The notes: generated from the letters alone by a model not told the origin. Positions 1 through 9,381 are shown, counted from the first letter of the stretch. The stretch: 64,000 nucleotides of DNA from Pseudaquidulcibacter sp041917055 (GCA_041917055.1 JAYRYJ010000005.1:62001-126000), one strand, 5' to 3'. Translations and numbers: made by a program.

Positions 1-43
1 GGAAACCCGTAACGATTTGCGTTATTTGCCGTATATGATTTCT

Positions 44-2122
44 ATGAAGCGCCTTATTTTCATTTTCTTTGCAATTTTCGCCCTGCCGATTGCCGCCTTT
101 GCGCAATCTTCAAGTAAAAATGTGCAAATCGAAATTTTAAGCCAAAAAGAAAGCGCCAAAGCAGGTGATAGTTTCTATATTGCATTGAAACAGACGATAC
201 AGCCTGAGTGGCACACATATTGGCGCAATCCTGGTGACGTTGGTGATGCAACACGCATAGAATTTGACGCCCCAAAAGGAATAGAATTTGGGCCTATTCA
301 ATGGGCAGTGCCAAATAAATTGCCCTATGCCGAATTCATAAATTATGGCTATGACAATGAGGTTATTCTCCCGATTGAGGTGAAAATAGCGCCCGATTTA
401 AAAGGTGTTCAAAATATCAAAGCCAAAGCCACTTGGCTTGAATGCAAAGACATTTGCGTTCCGGGCGAGGGAGAAATTGACTTCACTATCAATATTGGTG
501 ATGACAAAAATGGCGCGCAAAAACCTGAAATTGATGCGGCAATCTCAAAATTACCCAAGCCAATGAAAAACTATACTGCAAATTGGGTTAAGGTCGAAAA
601 CAAATTCCATTTAGGCTTTATTGTCTCCGAACAAATCAATGTCAAAAATGCCTATTTCTTTCCTTATGAAGTTGAAAACGGTGCATTGATTGACCATGCC
701 AAGCCGCAAACCCTAACCACTGGGATTGGTGGGTTTGGGCTTTTTCTTGAACCTTCGCTATCATTGCCCGACAAAATGCCTAACGAAATTGGCGGCGTAA
801 TTGAAATTGAAACCAACAATGGCAAAGAGTTTTATGAGATTAGGGCGACCTCTGCGACCGCAATTTCGCCCAAAACCATTGGTGGCGGTGGCGCGAATAA
901 TGTCGAAATTCTAAAATTATTGGGCGTAATAGGTGCTGCAATAATCGGCGGAATGATTTTGAATTTCATGCCCTGCGTCTTTCCGGTTTTGGCAATGAAA
1001 ATCCTGGGCCTAACCAAAATTGCACATGGTCATGAAAGCGAAGCGCGCGAATATGGAAATTTCTATGCAATCGGTGTGATGGTTACATTCGCGATTTTGG
1101 GCGGTTTGCTTTTTTTTCTAAAATCCTTAGGCGCAGCGACCGGTTGGGGTTTTCAATTGCAAGATCCGGGCTTTTTGGTCTTTATGATTGTGGTCTTGGT
1201 GCTTTTGGGTCTCAATTTATTGGGCGTTTTTGAAATCGGGGTCGGCCTTCAATCAATTGGGGCAGATCTTGCAATTAAATCGGGGCGGGAAGGGGCATTT
1301 TTTTCGGGTGCTTTGGCGGTTTTGGTGGCATCGCCCTGCACCGCACCTTTTATGGGCGGGGCATTGGGTTTTGCCATAACACAAAAACCTTATGTAGGAC
1401 TTTTGGTTTTTCTTGGCCTTGGCTTTGGCATGGCTTTGCCATTTTTGGTTTTGACCTATTTTCCTGCCTTATTATCAAAATTACCTAAGCCCGGACCTTG
1501 GATGGATAAATTAAAAAAAATTCTTTCAATCCCGATGTTTTTGACCGCAATTTGGTTGCTTTGGGTTTTGAGTTCTGTGGCCTCAATTTCGGTCCTTGGG
1601 ATTGCCTCAATATTGATAATCCCCGCGATTTGGTTTGGCTTGGTTCAAGTAAAATCAGGAAAAAGCCCCAAAATCGCAATGTTTATCGCTGCTATTTTCG
1701 TGTTTGCAGGCATTTTTGTCGTGCGCTCTAACCTGACTTTAATGCCGGATGAAAGCGAAAGTAGCAATGTTTCAAATCACGCTGCCAAAGAATTGGCATG
1801 GTCTGACGAAATTGTGGAACAAGAATTGGCGGCGGGGCGCAAGGTTTTCGTCAATTTTACCGCCGATTGGTGCATAACTTGCAAAGTGAATGAGGCCACC
1901 GTCTTTAAAAAACCAAGCGTAATAAAAGAAATGAAAAGCCGAAATTTTGTCTATTTAATTGCCGATTGGACCAAAAAGGATGACAAAATCGCGCGCGCGC
2001 TTTCGTCACATGGACGTGTGGGTGTTCCATTGTATCTTGTCTATGACAAAACGGGTGAAAAGCCACGGGTTCTGCCCCAACTTTTGACCTCGGATTTGGT
2101 CATTAGGGAACTTCAAAAATAA
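44..2122 (+). CDS. dsbD: Protein-disulfide reductase, DsbD/ScsB type
   Basis: Predicted inner-membrane thiol reductase that passes electrons from cytoplasmic thioredoxin to periplasmic disulfides. Order: signal peptide (MKRLIFIFFAIF...), an N-terminal periplasmic immunoglobulin-like domain with the ScsB-type cysteine pair in LECKDICVPG (about residue 130), a multi-helix membrane core from about residue 290 with the two expected membrane cysteines (MPCVFPVLAMK and VASPCTAPFMGG), and a C-terminal thioredoxin domain with CxxC in ADWCITCK (about residue 609). All three redox pairs are present, so the electron relay looks complete. The reading frame is open upstream to a TTG at 17, but the ATG at 44 begins directly at the signal peptide and was chosen. 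The gene may follow an upstream gene cut off by the window edge. About 692 residues, somewhat longer than classical DsbD because of the ScsB-like N-terminal domain. Confidence 0.88.
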   Translation: MKRLIFIFFAIFALPIAAFAQSSSKNVQIEILSQKESAKAGDSFYIALKQTIQPEWHTYWRNPGDVGDATRIEFDAPKGIEFGPIQWAVPNKLPYAEFINYGYDNEVILPIEVKIAPDLKGVQNIKAKATWLECKDICVPGEGEIDFTINIGDDKNGAQKPEIDAAISKLPKPMKNYTANWVKVENKFHLGFIVSEQINVKNAYFFPYEVENGALIDHAKPQTLTTGIGGFGLFLEPSLSLPDKMPNEIGGVIEIETNNGKEFYEIRATSATAISPKTIGGGGANNVEILKLLGVIGAAIIGGMILNFMPCVFPVLAMKILGLTKIAHGHESEAREYGNFYAIGVMVTFAILGGLLFFLKSLGAATGWGFQLQDPGFLVFMIVVLVLLGLNLLGVFEIGVGLQSIGADLAIKSGREGAFFSGALAVLVASPCTAPFMGGALGFAITQKPYVGLLVFLGLGFGMALPFLVLTYFPALLSKLPKPGPWMDKLKKILSIPMFLTAIWLLWVLSSVASISVLGIASILIIPAIWFGLVQVKSGKSPKIAMFIAAIFVFAGIFVVRSNLTLMPDESESSNVSNHAAKELAWSDEIVEQELAAGRKVFVNFTADWCITCKVNEATVFKKPSVIKEMKSRNFVYLIADWTKKDDKIARALSSHGRVGVPLYLVYDKTGEKPRVLPQLLTSDLVIRELQK

Positions 2123-2176
2123 TTGAAATGCCCTGATTTTTTGTGCCGTGAAAACGGGCGATTTCGGTGGTTGAAA

Positions 2177-2308
2177 ATGTCAAAGCGTGGCGTTTCACTT
2201 TTGCTTGGGCTATTGCTTGCGGCCTTTATCACGGCAGCGGCTTTTATTGCCAATACTTATGAAGTGAAGGATGTGAATAAAATCCTTTATGTCCGATTCC
2301 TCGACTAA
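2177..2308 (+). CDS. Small single-pass membrane protein, unknown
   Basis: Short reading frame of 43 residues starting MSKRGVSLLLGL, with one hydrophobic segment covering about residues 5-25 and a short charged tail ending YVRFLD. The frame is open back to a TTG directly after the dsbD stop, but the ATG at 2177 puts the hydrophobic helix at the N-terminus. It lies 54 bp downstream of dsbD on the same strand and could be co-transcribed with it. No family recognised; it could also be a chance frame. Confidence 0.3.
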   Translation: MSKRGVSLLLGLLLAAFITAAAFIANTYEVKDVNKILYVRFLD

Positions 2309-2394
2309 ATATTCCTGCAAAAACGCGAAAGATTTCTTTTAAAAACATTGACCTATTATCCCCCCGCTTTTAGTAGGGAAGCGAAAGTAATCCT

Positions 2395-3381
2395 ATGTCT
2401 GACTTATCCGAACAATTGACAAATGCGACACCCGATACCGAAATCTCGGTTGAGGAGGTTTTTGGTTTTGAATCTAAATTGAAAGTCAAAGGTTTCAAAA
2501 CCGGCAATGATTATGTGCCGGATTTTGATTCAAGCTATCGCTTTGACCCTTTGACCACGCGCGCAATTTTGGCGGGGTTTGAACATAATCGCCGCGTAAT
2601 TGTTCAAGGTTATCACGGCACGGGAAAATCAACCCATATTGAACAAGTTGCTGCGCGCCTAAATTGGCCCATGATACGTGTGAACCTTGATGGCCACGTT
2701 TCAAGGATTGATTTGGTTGGTAAAGACGCAATCGTTTTGAAAGACGGCAAACAAATCACCGAATTTCGTGAGGGTATTTTGCCTTGGGCCTTACAACGCG
2801 CTGTCGGTTTGACATTTGATGAATATGATGCGGGTCGCCCGGATGTTATGTTTGTTATTCAACGCGTTCTTGAGGCATCGGGTCATTTGACTTTGCTTGA
2901 TCAAAACCGCGTTATTAAGCCAAACCCGTATTTTCGTTTGTTTGCGACAACAAATACAATCGGTTTGGGCGATACAACCGGTCTTTATCACGGCACGCAA
3001 CAAATCAACCAAGGTCAGATGGATAGATGGAATATCGTGACCACGCTTAATTATCTTGAGCATGATGCCGAAACTGAAATCGTTGCCGCAAAAATGGGTG
3101 AGACCGATCCTGAAAAAGTCGAATTATTGGCGAAAATGGTTCGCGTTGCCGATATGACAAGAAATGCCTTTATGAATGGCGATATTTCAACCGTTATGTC
3201 GCCAAGGACGGTAATCAATTGGGCGCAAAACGCTGAAATTTTTGAAAATGTCGGCTTTGCATTTCGGGTTTCTTTCCTAAATAAATGTGATGAATTAGAA
3301 CGCCCGACAATTGCCGAATTTTACCAAAGATGTTTCGGCGAAGATTTGCCGGAAGCCGCGCATTTCGTGCAGGTTTCGTGA
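2395..3381 (+). CDS. cobS: CobS-like AAA+ ATPase (cobaltochelatase subunit CobS family)
   Basis: AAA+ ATPase of the CobS family, which together with CobT drives cobalt insertion into hydrogenobyrinate a,c-diamide by CobN. Visible features: N-terminal CobS region (VFGFESKLKVKG), Walker A GYHGTGKST at about residues 72-80, the acidic FDEYDAGRPDV region near 141, a sensor-1 stretch FATTNTIG near 183, and family-typical GLYHGTQQINQGQMDRW. The 328-residue length is normal for CobS. A cobT gene would usually follow on the same strand, but the next gene is an ATP-grasp protein of the Anbu cluster and no cobT or cobN appears in the window. The gene may still work with a distant CobT, or serve another MoxR-like role; the family call is firm and the pathway role is not. 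Confidence 0.85.
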   Translation: MSDLSEQLTNATPDTEISVEEVFGFESKLKVKGFKTGNDYVPDFDSSYRFDPLTTRAILAGFEHNRRVIVQGYHGTGKSTHIEQVAARLNWPMIRVNLDGHVSRIDLVGKDAIVLKDGKQITEFREGILPWALQRAVGLTFDEYDAGRPDVMFVIQRVLEASGHLTLLDQNRVIKPNPYFRLFATTNTIGLGDTTGLYHGTQQINQGQMDRWNIVTTLNYLEHDAETEIVAAKMGETDPEKVELLAKMVRVADMTRNAFMNGDISTVMSPRTVINWAQNAEIFENVGFAFRVSFLNKCDELERPTIAEFYQRCFGEDLPEAAHFVQVS

Positions 3382-3511
3382 TTTTAAATTGCTCATTAAA
3401 TGAGCAAATAACATGAATTTGCCAAGAAATCGCGCAAACACTTTGGATTGAAGTTCATTACCTTGCCAAACGCCGCAATCGGTGCAATCTTAATTGCATT
3501 CAATAGGGGAT

Positions 3512-4954
3512 TTGGGGCTGAAGGCGTTTGATGAAATGTGGGGTGATTGGGGCGGTGAAAACCCGCGTGCTCCTTATCGCGTATTTGCCGATTGGCTCGA
3601 AAGCATTTCCAACGAAGATTTAAGCCTAAGACAAAAAGCCGCTGAACATATTTTCCGCAAAACCGGCATCACCTTCGCCGTTTATTCCGATGATGAAGCT
3701 GAAGAGCGAATTATTCCTTTCGACATTATCCCGCGCATAATCGGTGGCGATGAATGGGATCGATTATCAATCGGCATAAAACAACGTGTAAGCGCCATTA
3801 ATATGTTTTTGGACGATATTTACGGCAAAGGCGAAATTTTCAAGGCCAATATTATTCCCGACGATTTATTGCTTGAAAATCCGCAATATCGTTTGGAAAT
3901 GACCAAAATCAAACCGCCCCATAATATTTGGGCGCATATTTGTGGCATTGATATTGTGCGCACTGGCGCGGATAATTTCTTTGTTCTTGAAGATAATGCA
4001 CGCACCCCAAGCGGTGTTTCTTATATGCTTGAGGACCGCGAGGCTATGGAAAGGCTTTTGCCCGGTCTTATTGCGCGCCATAAAATTCGCCCTGTCGAAC
4101 AATATCCCGATAAATTATTAGAAATGTTGCGCTCAGTCGCCCCAATTGGTGTGCGTGATCCGAAATGTGTAGTTCTTACCCCTGGCCCATTTAATTCGGC
4201 ATTTTATGAACATTCATTTTTGGCCGATCATATTGGTGTAGAATTGGTTGAAGGCCATGATTTATTTGTCAAAGACAGGCAAGTTTTCATGCGTTCAACT
4301 TATGGGCCAATTAAAATTGATGTCATTTACCGCCGCGTCGATGACGATTTTATCGACCCATTGGTTTTTAATCCTGATTCAATGCTTGGTTTGCCCGGCC
4401 TAATGGATGCCTATCGGGCGGGTAATGTAACAATTGTGAATGCACCGGGCACAGGCATCGCCGACGATAAAGCGATTTATTCCTATATGCCGGAAATTGT
4501 CGAATTCTATACCGGTGAAAAAGCAAAATTGCCAAATGTCGAAACCTATCGCTGTCGTGAGCCTGACGCTTTGAAATATGTGAATGCCAATTTGGAAAAA
4601 TTGGTTGTCAAATTGGTTGATGGTTCGGGTGGTTATGGAATGTTGGTTGGCCCAACGTCAACTAAAGCCCAGATAGAAGAATTTCGCGCGCATTTATTAG
4701 CGGAGCCGCATAGATTTATCGCGCAACCGACTTTGGCACTATCCACTTGTCCGACTTTAACCGATAAAGGCGTTGCCCCGCGCCACGTCGATTTGCGCCC
4801 CTTTGTTTTAAGTGGCGCAGATGGTATTGAAATTGTGCCAGGCGGCCTAACACGGGTGGCATTGATTGACGGTTCTTTGGTTGTAAATTCGTCTCAAGGC
4901 GGCGGCACAAAAGATACCTGGGTAATCGATGGTTTTGACGGGGTAAATGACTAA
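3512..4954 (+). CDS. Circularly permuted ATP-grasp protein of the Anbu cluster (COG2308)
   Basis: Circularly permuted type-2 ATP-grasp enzyme. The family is predicted to form an amide/peptide bond with ATP, but its substrate is unknown. Typical family blocks are visible: KAFDEMWGD at the N-terminus, FPFDIIPR, RLSIGIKQR, ILEDN-like FFVLEDNARTPSGVSYMLED (about residues 165-185), VVKLVDGSGGYGMLVGP and RHVDLRPFVLSG. It is the first of four genes in the Anbu cluster and its TAA overlaps the next ATG by 1 bp, indicating translational coupling. The start is uncertain: no good ATG lies before the conserved AFDEM block, so a TTG at 3512 was preferred over TTG 3494 and ATG 3536. The Shine-Dalgarno-like AGGGG is close to the chosen codon. 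Confidence 0.83.
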   Translation: MGLKAFDEMWGDWGGENPRAPYRVFADWLESISNEDLSLRQKAAEHIFRKTGITFAVYSDDEAEERIIPFDIIPRIIGGDEWDRLSIGIKQRVSAINMFLDDIYGKGEIFKANIIPDDLLLENPQYRLEMTKIKPPHNIWAHICGIDIVRTGADNFFVLEDNARTPSGVSYMLEDREAMERLLPGLIARHKIRPVEQYPDKLLEMLRSVAPIGVRDPKCVVLTPGPFNSAFYEHSFLADHIGVELVEGHDLFVKDRQVFMRSTYGPIKIDVIYRRVDDDFIDPLVFNPDSMLGLPGLMDAYRAGNVTIVNAPGTGIADDKAIYSYMPEIVEFYTGEKAKLPNVETYRCREPDALKYVNANLEKLVVKLVDGSGGYGMLVGPTSTKAQIEEFRAHLLAEPHRFIAQPTLALSTCPTLTDKGVAPRHVDLRPFVLSGADGIEIVPGGLTRVALIDGSLVVNSSQGGGTKDTWVIDGFDGVND

Positions 4955-5883
4955 TGCTCTCTCGTGCCGCTGCCTCATTATTCTGGATTGGTCGTCATAT
5001 TGAACGCGCCGATTTCACCGCGCGCCTAATTGATGCAGCCATTAAATTTGACCTATTACCCTATTCTGATGGGCAAAGTGGAATAAAAAGCGCCTTTGAT
5101 GCATCAGGCGCGGCGGGGCTTTATACTGGCGATTTGACCAAACTTGATAAGGCCAAAATCATTGAATTTATGGCCTTTGACGAAAATAATCCGTCATCAA
5201 TCATTTCCTGCCTCGGTAAAGCGCGCCATGATGCGCGTTCGGTGCGCACCGCACTAACCCGCGAAGCATTTGAAGAATTGAATGAAGCATGGAATGCATT
5301 TCGCCAAAAGCGCAAAGAGGCGAAGAAAGAAATCGGTCCATTCCTAACTTGGGTCGAAGAAGTCGCGCGCGGCTTTGATGGTGCATTGCAACGCACTATG
5401 TTGCGTTCGGAAAGTTTTTGGTTCTTGAGGCTTGGTGCCGCTTTGGAACGTGGTGACAATACGGCGCGGCTTTTGGACGTCAAATATCATGTGATTTTGC
5501 CGGAACAAGAAAGCGTAGGTGGCCCAATTGACCAAGGCCAATGGACGGCCTTATTGCGGTCTGTATCTGCTGAAACGGCTTATCGTTGGCTTTATCGTGA
5601 CGGCTTGCGTTCTTGGCATGTCGCCGAACTTCTGACATTGCGCAAAGAAATGCCGCGCTCAATCATTGCATGTGTGACAGAGGCGTCAAAAATTTTGGCC
5701 AACTTGCGTGAGGTCAATGGCATTAATGGCCCCGCTGATCGTGCTGTTCGGCGCATTCTAACGCGGCTAAATAATTCCGATATCCAAGAAATAATTCAAA
5801 GCGGATTGCATGAATTCCTAAGTGAATTTTTGATTGACAATAATGCCCTTGGTTTGGCAATTGCAGAGCAATTCCTGTTCTAA
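4954..5883 (+). CDS. Alpha-E domain protein of the Anbu cluster (COG2307, DUF403)
   Basis: All-helical alpha-E domain protein of 309 residues that accompanies the permuted ATP-grasp enzyme in many bacteria. Family blocks: SRAAASLFWIGRHIERAD at the N-terminus, SFWFLRLGAALERGDNTARL in the middle, and RWLYRDGLRSW toward the C-terminus. Biochemical role unknown; in the published prediction for this gene neighbourhood it works with the ATP-grasp enzyme in a peptide-forming or tagging reaction. It overlaps the upstream stop by 1 bp and ends 1 bp before the transglutaminase ATG, so the three genes are almost certainly one transcript. Confidence 0.88.
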   Translation: MLSRAAASLFWIGRHIERADFTARLIDAAIKFDLLPYSDGQSGIKSAFDASGAAGLYTGDLTKLDKAKIIEFMAFDENNPSSIISCLGKARHDARSVRTALTREAFEELNEAWNAFRQKRKEAKKEIGPFLTWVEEVARGFDGALQRTMLRSESFWFLRLGAALERGDNTARLLDVKYHVILPEQESVGGPIDQGQWTALLRSVSAETAYRWLYRDGLRSWHVAELLTLRKEMPRSIIACVTEASKILANLREVNGINGPADRAVRRILTRLNNSDIQEIIQSGLHEFLSEFLIDNNALGLAIAEQFLF

Positions 5884-5884
5884 T

Positions 5885-6724
5885 ATGCGCATTAAAATCG
5901 ACCATATCACCAAATATGAATTTTCCAGCGCCGCGCGATCGGTGATACAAATCTTGCGAATGACGCCCAATAATCACAATCACCAATCAATTGTGAATTG
6001 GGACATAAATATTGATTGCGACGGCAAATTAAATGCCTTCACTGATGCCTATGGCAATAAATGCCATATGCTTACGATTGATAAGCATATTGATAATCTG
6101 ACCATTGAGACCATTGGCATAATCGATACTGTCTCAAATTCCGGTGTTTTAAGTGGGTTGGATGAACCATTAAGGCCGCAGGTTTTTATTCGTAATTCGC
6201 CACTTGCCACTTGGGATAATGAATTAAAACAATATGCTGATGAAAATATGAAATCCTCTGAGCCTTTGGCATCATTACATGATTTAATGAATGCCATTTA
6301 CCGCGATTTCAAATTTATGATTGGCGCAACCGATACCGTGACTGATGCCAAGGCCGCATTCAAAACTAAATCCGGTGTTTGCCAAGATTTGGCGCATGTT
6401 TTTATAGCGTGTGCGCGCGCGCGACGTATTCCGTCACGCTATATTTCGGGCCATTTATTGCGCCGTGACGGAAATGATTTTCAAGAAGCGGCGCACGCAT
6501 GGGCGGAATCCTTTATTGATGGTCTGGGTTGGGTGGCGTTTGACCCTGCCAACGGAATCTGCGCAGATGAAAATTATGTTCGCATTGCCTGCGGATTGGA
6601 TTATCGTGACGCCGCACCGATTTCGGGTTCGCGCATTGGCGGCGGACATGAAACAATGTCAGTCGGGCTTCATGTGCGCAGTTCAAAAACAAAGAATCAG
6701 TCGCAGGGGCAAAACCAGGGCTGA
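5885..6724 (+). CDS. Transglutaminase-like protease family protein of the Anbu cluster
   Basis: Transglutaminase-like cysteine-protease-fold protein (COG1305) with the bacterial N-terminal domain (RIKIDHITKYEFSSAARS) that starts with a beta-rich half. The catalytic triad is readable: Cys166 in KSGVCQDLAH, His204 in EAAHAWAES, Asp220 in VAFDPANG. The ATG at 5885 was chosen over an upstream in-frame ATG inside the preceding gene, because it begins at the family-typical MRIKIDH and lies 1 bp after the previous stop. In this neighbourhood the enzyme is expected to hydrolyse or form isopeptide/peptide bonds. It probably acts in the cytoplasm, as no signal peptide is visible. 279 residues. Confidence 0.88.
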   Translation: MRIKIDHITKYEFSSAARSVIQILRMTPNNHNHQSIVNWDINIDCDGKLNAFTDAYGNKCHMLTIDKHIDNLTIETIGIIDTVSNSGVLSGLDEPLRPQVFIRNSPLATWDNELKQYADENMKSSEPLASLHDLMNAIYRDFKFMIGATDTVTDAKAAFKTKSGVCQDLAHVFIACARARRIPSRYISGHLLRRDGNDFQEAAHAWAESFIDGLGWVAFDPANGICADENYVRIACGLDYRDAAPISGSRIGGGHETMSVGLHVRSSKTKNQSQGQNQG

Positions 6725-6747
6725 TTTTTCTATTAAAGGGTGGGGGA

Positions 6748-7500
6748 ATGACATATTGCGTTGGAATGTTGCTTGATGCCGGATTAATAATGATGGCCGA
6801 TACGCGCACCAATGCTGGCGTTGATAATATTTCAACCTATCGTAAATTGCACTCTTTCCAAGCTGAAGATCGCTTCATAGCAATCGCAACGGCTGGGAAT
6901 TTATCGGTAACCCAATCAACACTTTTGAAACTTGATGAAGGTCTAGAGATTGAGGGTTCGGAGGTTCGCGAGACCCTATATACCGTGCCGTCAATGTTTC
7001 GTGCCGCCGAATTGGTTGGAAAAGTTTTGCGTGAAACCCATACACAAATTAAGGCGGGTTATGAGGCCGAAGGTATAAGTTTTGGCGCAAGCATGTTGAT
7101 GGGCGGCAAAATCGGCGATGAGCCTTTGAAGCTTTTCCTAATTTACGATGTCGGAAATGCCATTTCGTGCGGCAAAGACACGCCATATTTGCAAATCGGC
7201 GAATTGAAATATGGGAAACCGATTTTGGACAGGGCTTTATCTTATGACACGGCTTTTAATGAGGCGGTGAAACTTGGCTTGATTTCTTTTGATTCGACAA
7301 TGCGTTCGAATTTGGCGGTCGGCCTTCCGATTGATATTACAATGTTGAGGCGACAAAATGGTGTCGCTGCAAAATCCTATCGCGTAGAGCGCACTGATCC
7401 ATATTTCCAAGAAATGTCGCGCGAATGGGGCATTAAATTAAAAGAAGCCCAAGCCTCAATTCCAAGGCCGCCATTTGTTGAGATTCCAGAGGGGCGTTAA
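6748..7500 (+). CDS. Anbu, bacterial proteasome-like peptidase
   Basis: Anbu (ancestral beta subunit, COG3484), a relative of HslV and proteasome beta subunits. Removal of Met1 would expose the catalytic threonine in MTYCVGMLL. The supporting aspartate lies in MADTRTNAGVD (Asp17 from the Thr) and the lysine in YRKLHSF (Lys32 from the Thr), the normal proteasome-fold spacing. Length 250 residues is usual. A Shine-Dalgarno GGGGG stands just before the ATG. It closes the ATP-grasp / alpha-E / transglutaminase cluster 23 bp after the third gene. The stop codon region overlaps the convergent FAD-oxidase gene by 4 bp. Cellular substrate unknown. Confidence 0.92.
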   Translation: MTYCVGMLLDAGLIMMADTRTNAGVDNISTYRKLHSFQAEDRFIAIATAGNLSVTQSTLLKLDEGLEIEGSEVRETLYTVPSMFRAAELVGKVLRETHTQIKAGYEAEGISFGASMLMGGKIGDEPLKLFLIYDVGNAISCGKDTPYLQIGELKYGKPILDRALSYDTAFNEAVKLGLISFDSTMRSNLAVGLPIDITMLRRQNGVAAKSYRVERTDPYFQEMSREWGIKLKEAQASIPRPPFVEIPEGR

Positions 7501-8870
7501 AGCACCTTCCCACCATTCAAAATCCCCTTAGAATCAAGCATGGTTTTTATAGTCCGCATCATCGCAATCTCGGTTTCATTACGCGAAATTTTTAGATATT
7601 CACGCTTTTCGAGACCAATTCCATGTTCAGCCGAAACTGAACCATTAAGCGCGGCGAGGGGGGAATAAACCAAATCCTCGATTTCTTTGTGCGTCGTCTC
7701 ATTCCAAACTTTGGGTGAAACCACAATATGGAGATTGCAATCGCCAATATGGCCAAAAACAATGGTCTGTGCCGCATTACCATATTTTTCGCGCACGGCA
7801 TTTTGCAAATTCAAAACATATTTATCCATTTCAACAATCGGCATCGAAATATCAAACATCGCCAATGGGTTCAAAAGCATATAAAGACCCATGATGTCTT
7901 CGCGGATTTTCCAAATGCTTTCGCGCTGGGCCACGCTTTGGCAAATAATGGCGTCTTGCAATAGGCCGTTTTCCATCATTTCTTCTAAAACCGCATTGAA
8001 AAGTATGCCATCGGCATTTTCGTCAAAGCCTTGGGTTTCGATAATGGCGTAAAACCCTGCGTTTTCGGTAATATTTGGAGTGTGGCGCTTTGATTGTGTG
8101 GTCAAAAGCGCAAAATGATTGCGCCACATAACTTCAAAACTTGATAATAGACCGCCAAAACGTGCACCTGCATTTTTGAAAACTTCAAGCAAAGTGTCAA
8201 AATTTTCGACCGCAACCAATGCAGTATTCTGGCTTATTGGCTTGGCGTGAAGGCGCAAGACCGCCTTGGTAACAATACCCAAAGTGCCTTCGGAACCAAT
8301 AAAAAGATGTTTCAAATCATAGCCGGTATTGTTTTTCAAAAGCGAATTCATGCATGAGACAATCGTGCCGTCTGCCAAAACCACTTCAAGGCCAAGCACT
8401 TGTTCGCGCGTCATGCCGTAACGGATAACCGTATTGCCCCCCGCATTGGTCGCAATATTTCCGCCAATTGTGCATGAACCACGCGCACCCAAATCAACGG
8501 CATACATAAGTCCGTGTTCGGCGGCGGCCTCATGTATCTTTTGCAATGGGCAACCCGCTTCGACAATCATGGTTTTGCCAATTGGGTCGATGGAAATGAT
8601 TTTATTCATTCGTTCCATCGAGATTTGCAATTGGTCAGGTTTGCAATCCGTGGCGTGTGTAAGACCGGTTAGGCCGCCTGCCACCACCGCGCCAATTTGC
8701 TTGTGATTGCACAATTTTAGAATTTGCGTGATTTCTTCGGCGTTTTGCGGTCGTGCGACGGCGAAAGCATTGCATTTATTGATACTAAGCCAATCGGCGG
8801 GCCGCTTTTTGACTTCATCCCCTATTATCAGGCCATTTTCGCCCAATATTTTTTGTAATTCTTGGTCCAT
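7497..8870 (-). CDS. FAD-binding oxidoreductase, GlcD / D-2-hydroxyacid dehydrogenase type
   Basis: FAD-linked oxidase of the vanillyl-alcohol-oxidase superfamily, probably oxidising a D-2-hydroxyacid such as D-lactate, glycolate or D-2-hydroxyglutarate. N-terminal FAD-binding PCMH domain (VVAGGLTGLT near residue 60, then GARGSCTIGGNIATNAGG near 130), and a C-terminal FAD-oxidase domain with the metal/substrate histidines in FGHIGDCNLH and the closing SAEHGIGLEKR motif. 457 residues, full length. The substrate cannot be settled from sequence. The gene converges on Anbu with a 4-bp overlap of the two stop regions, so neither gene has its own intergenic terminator there. Confidence 0.85.
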   Translation of the reverse strand: MDQELQKILGENGLIIGDEVKKRPADWLSINKCNAFAVARPQNAEEITQILKLCNHKQIGAVVAGGLTGLTHATDCKPDQLQISMERMNKIISIDPIGKTMIVEAGCPLQKIHEAAAEHGLMYAVDLGARGSCTIGGNIATNAGGNTVIRYGMTREQVLGLEVVLADGTIVSCMNSLLKNNTGYDLKHLFIGSEGTLGIVTKAVLRLHAKPISQNTALVAVENFDTLLEVFKNAGARFGGLLSSFEVMWRNHFALLTTQSKRHTPNITENAGFYAIIETQGFDENADGILFNAVLEEMMENGLLQDAIICQSVAQRESIWKIREDIMGLYMLLNPLAMFDISMPIVEMDKYVLNLQNAVREKYGNAAQTIVFGHIGDCNLHIVVSPKVWNETTHKEIEDLVYSPLAALNGSVSAEHGIGLEKREYLKISRNETEIAMMRTIKTMLDSKGILNGGKVL

Positions 8871-8910
8871 TTGGCAAGATTGCCATTAATTGCGCAAATT
8901 GCCAAGCTAC

Positions 8911-9381
8911 TTAATTTTCAATCGCGGCCTTTATATCGGCGATAATAATCTTTTTCATTTTCATTATTGCTTCCATGCCTTTTTGATTTTGTTCCTGGGT
9001 GCCACTTTCAACAATATCCATCCAAAGTTTTGGCACAATTTGCCACGAAACACCGTATTTATCTTTTAGCCAGCCGCACATCACTTCTTTGCCTTCTTTG
9101 GTGAAAGCATTCCAATAATGGTCTATTTCCTCTTGGTCATCGCACGGCAAAAGGAAAGAGACGGCATCATTGAACTTATCGTGTTCACCTGCGTTTAAGA
9201 TGCCGAATTTTAGGCCGGCGGCTTCGACTTGTCCGACCATTAATTCACCTTCGGGCATCATTCCACCCTTGGTATAGCGGGCGATTACGCGTGATGTAGC
9301 ATTTGGGAAAATCGAACAATAATAATCCATCGCCTCTTGCCCGGTGCCCGCGAACCACAAAACAGGAAGTATTTTTTGCAT
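8911..9381 (-). CDS. VOC family protein, PhnB-like
   Basis: VOC-fold (glyoxalase superfamily) protein of the PhnB / 3-demethylubiquinone-methyltransferase-like type. Seen: MQKILPVLWFAGTGQEAMDY at the N-terminus, YYCSIFPNA, then the second half with MCGWLKDKYGVSWQIVP, a common ending for this group. The frame extends upstream to an ATG at 9420 that overlaps the previous gene's stop (ATGA), but an internal ATG at 9381 has a GGAG Shine-Dalgarno 7 bp before it and begins at the family's usual start, so 9381 is preferred. About 156 residues. Enzymatic function unknown. It forms a two-gene unit with the upstream VOC gene and is probably under the divergent TetR regulator. Confidence 0.8.
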   Translation of the reverse strand: MQKILPVLWFAGTGQEAMDYYCSIFPNATSRVIARYTKGGMMPEGELMVGQVEAAGLKFGILNAGEHDKFNDAVSFLLPCDDQEEIDHYWNAFTKEGKEVMCGWLKDKYGVSWQIVPKLWMDIVESGTQEQNQKGMEAIMKMKKIIIADIKAAIEN

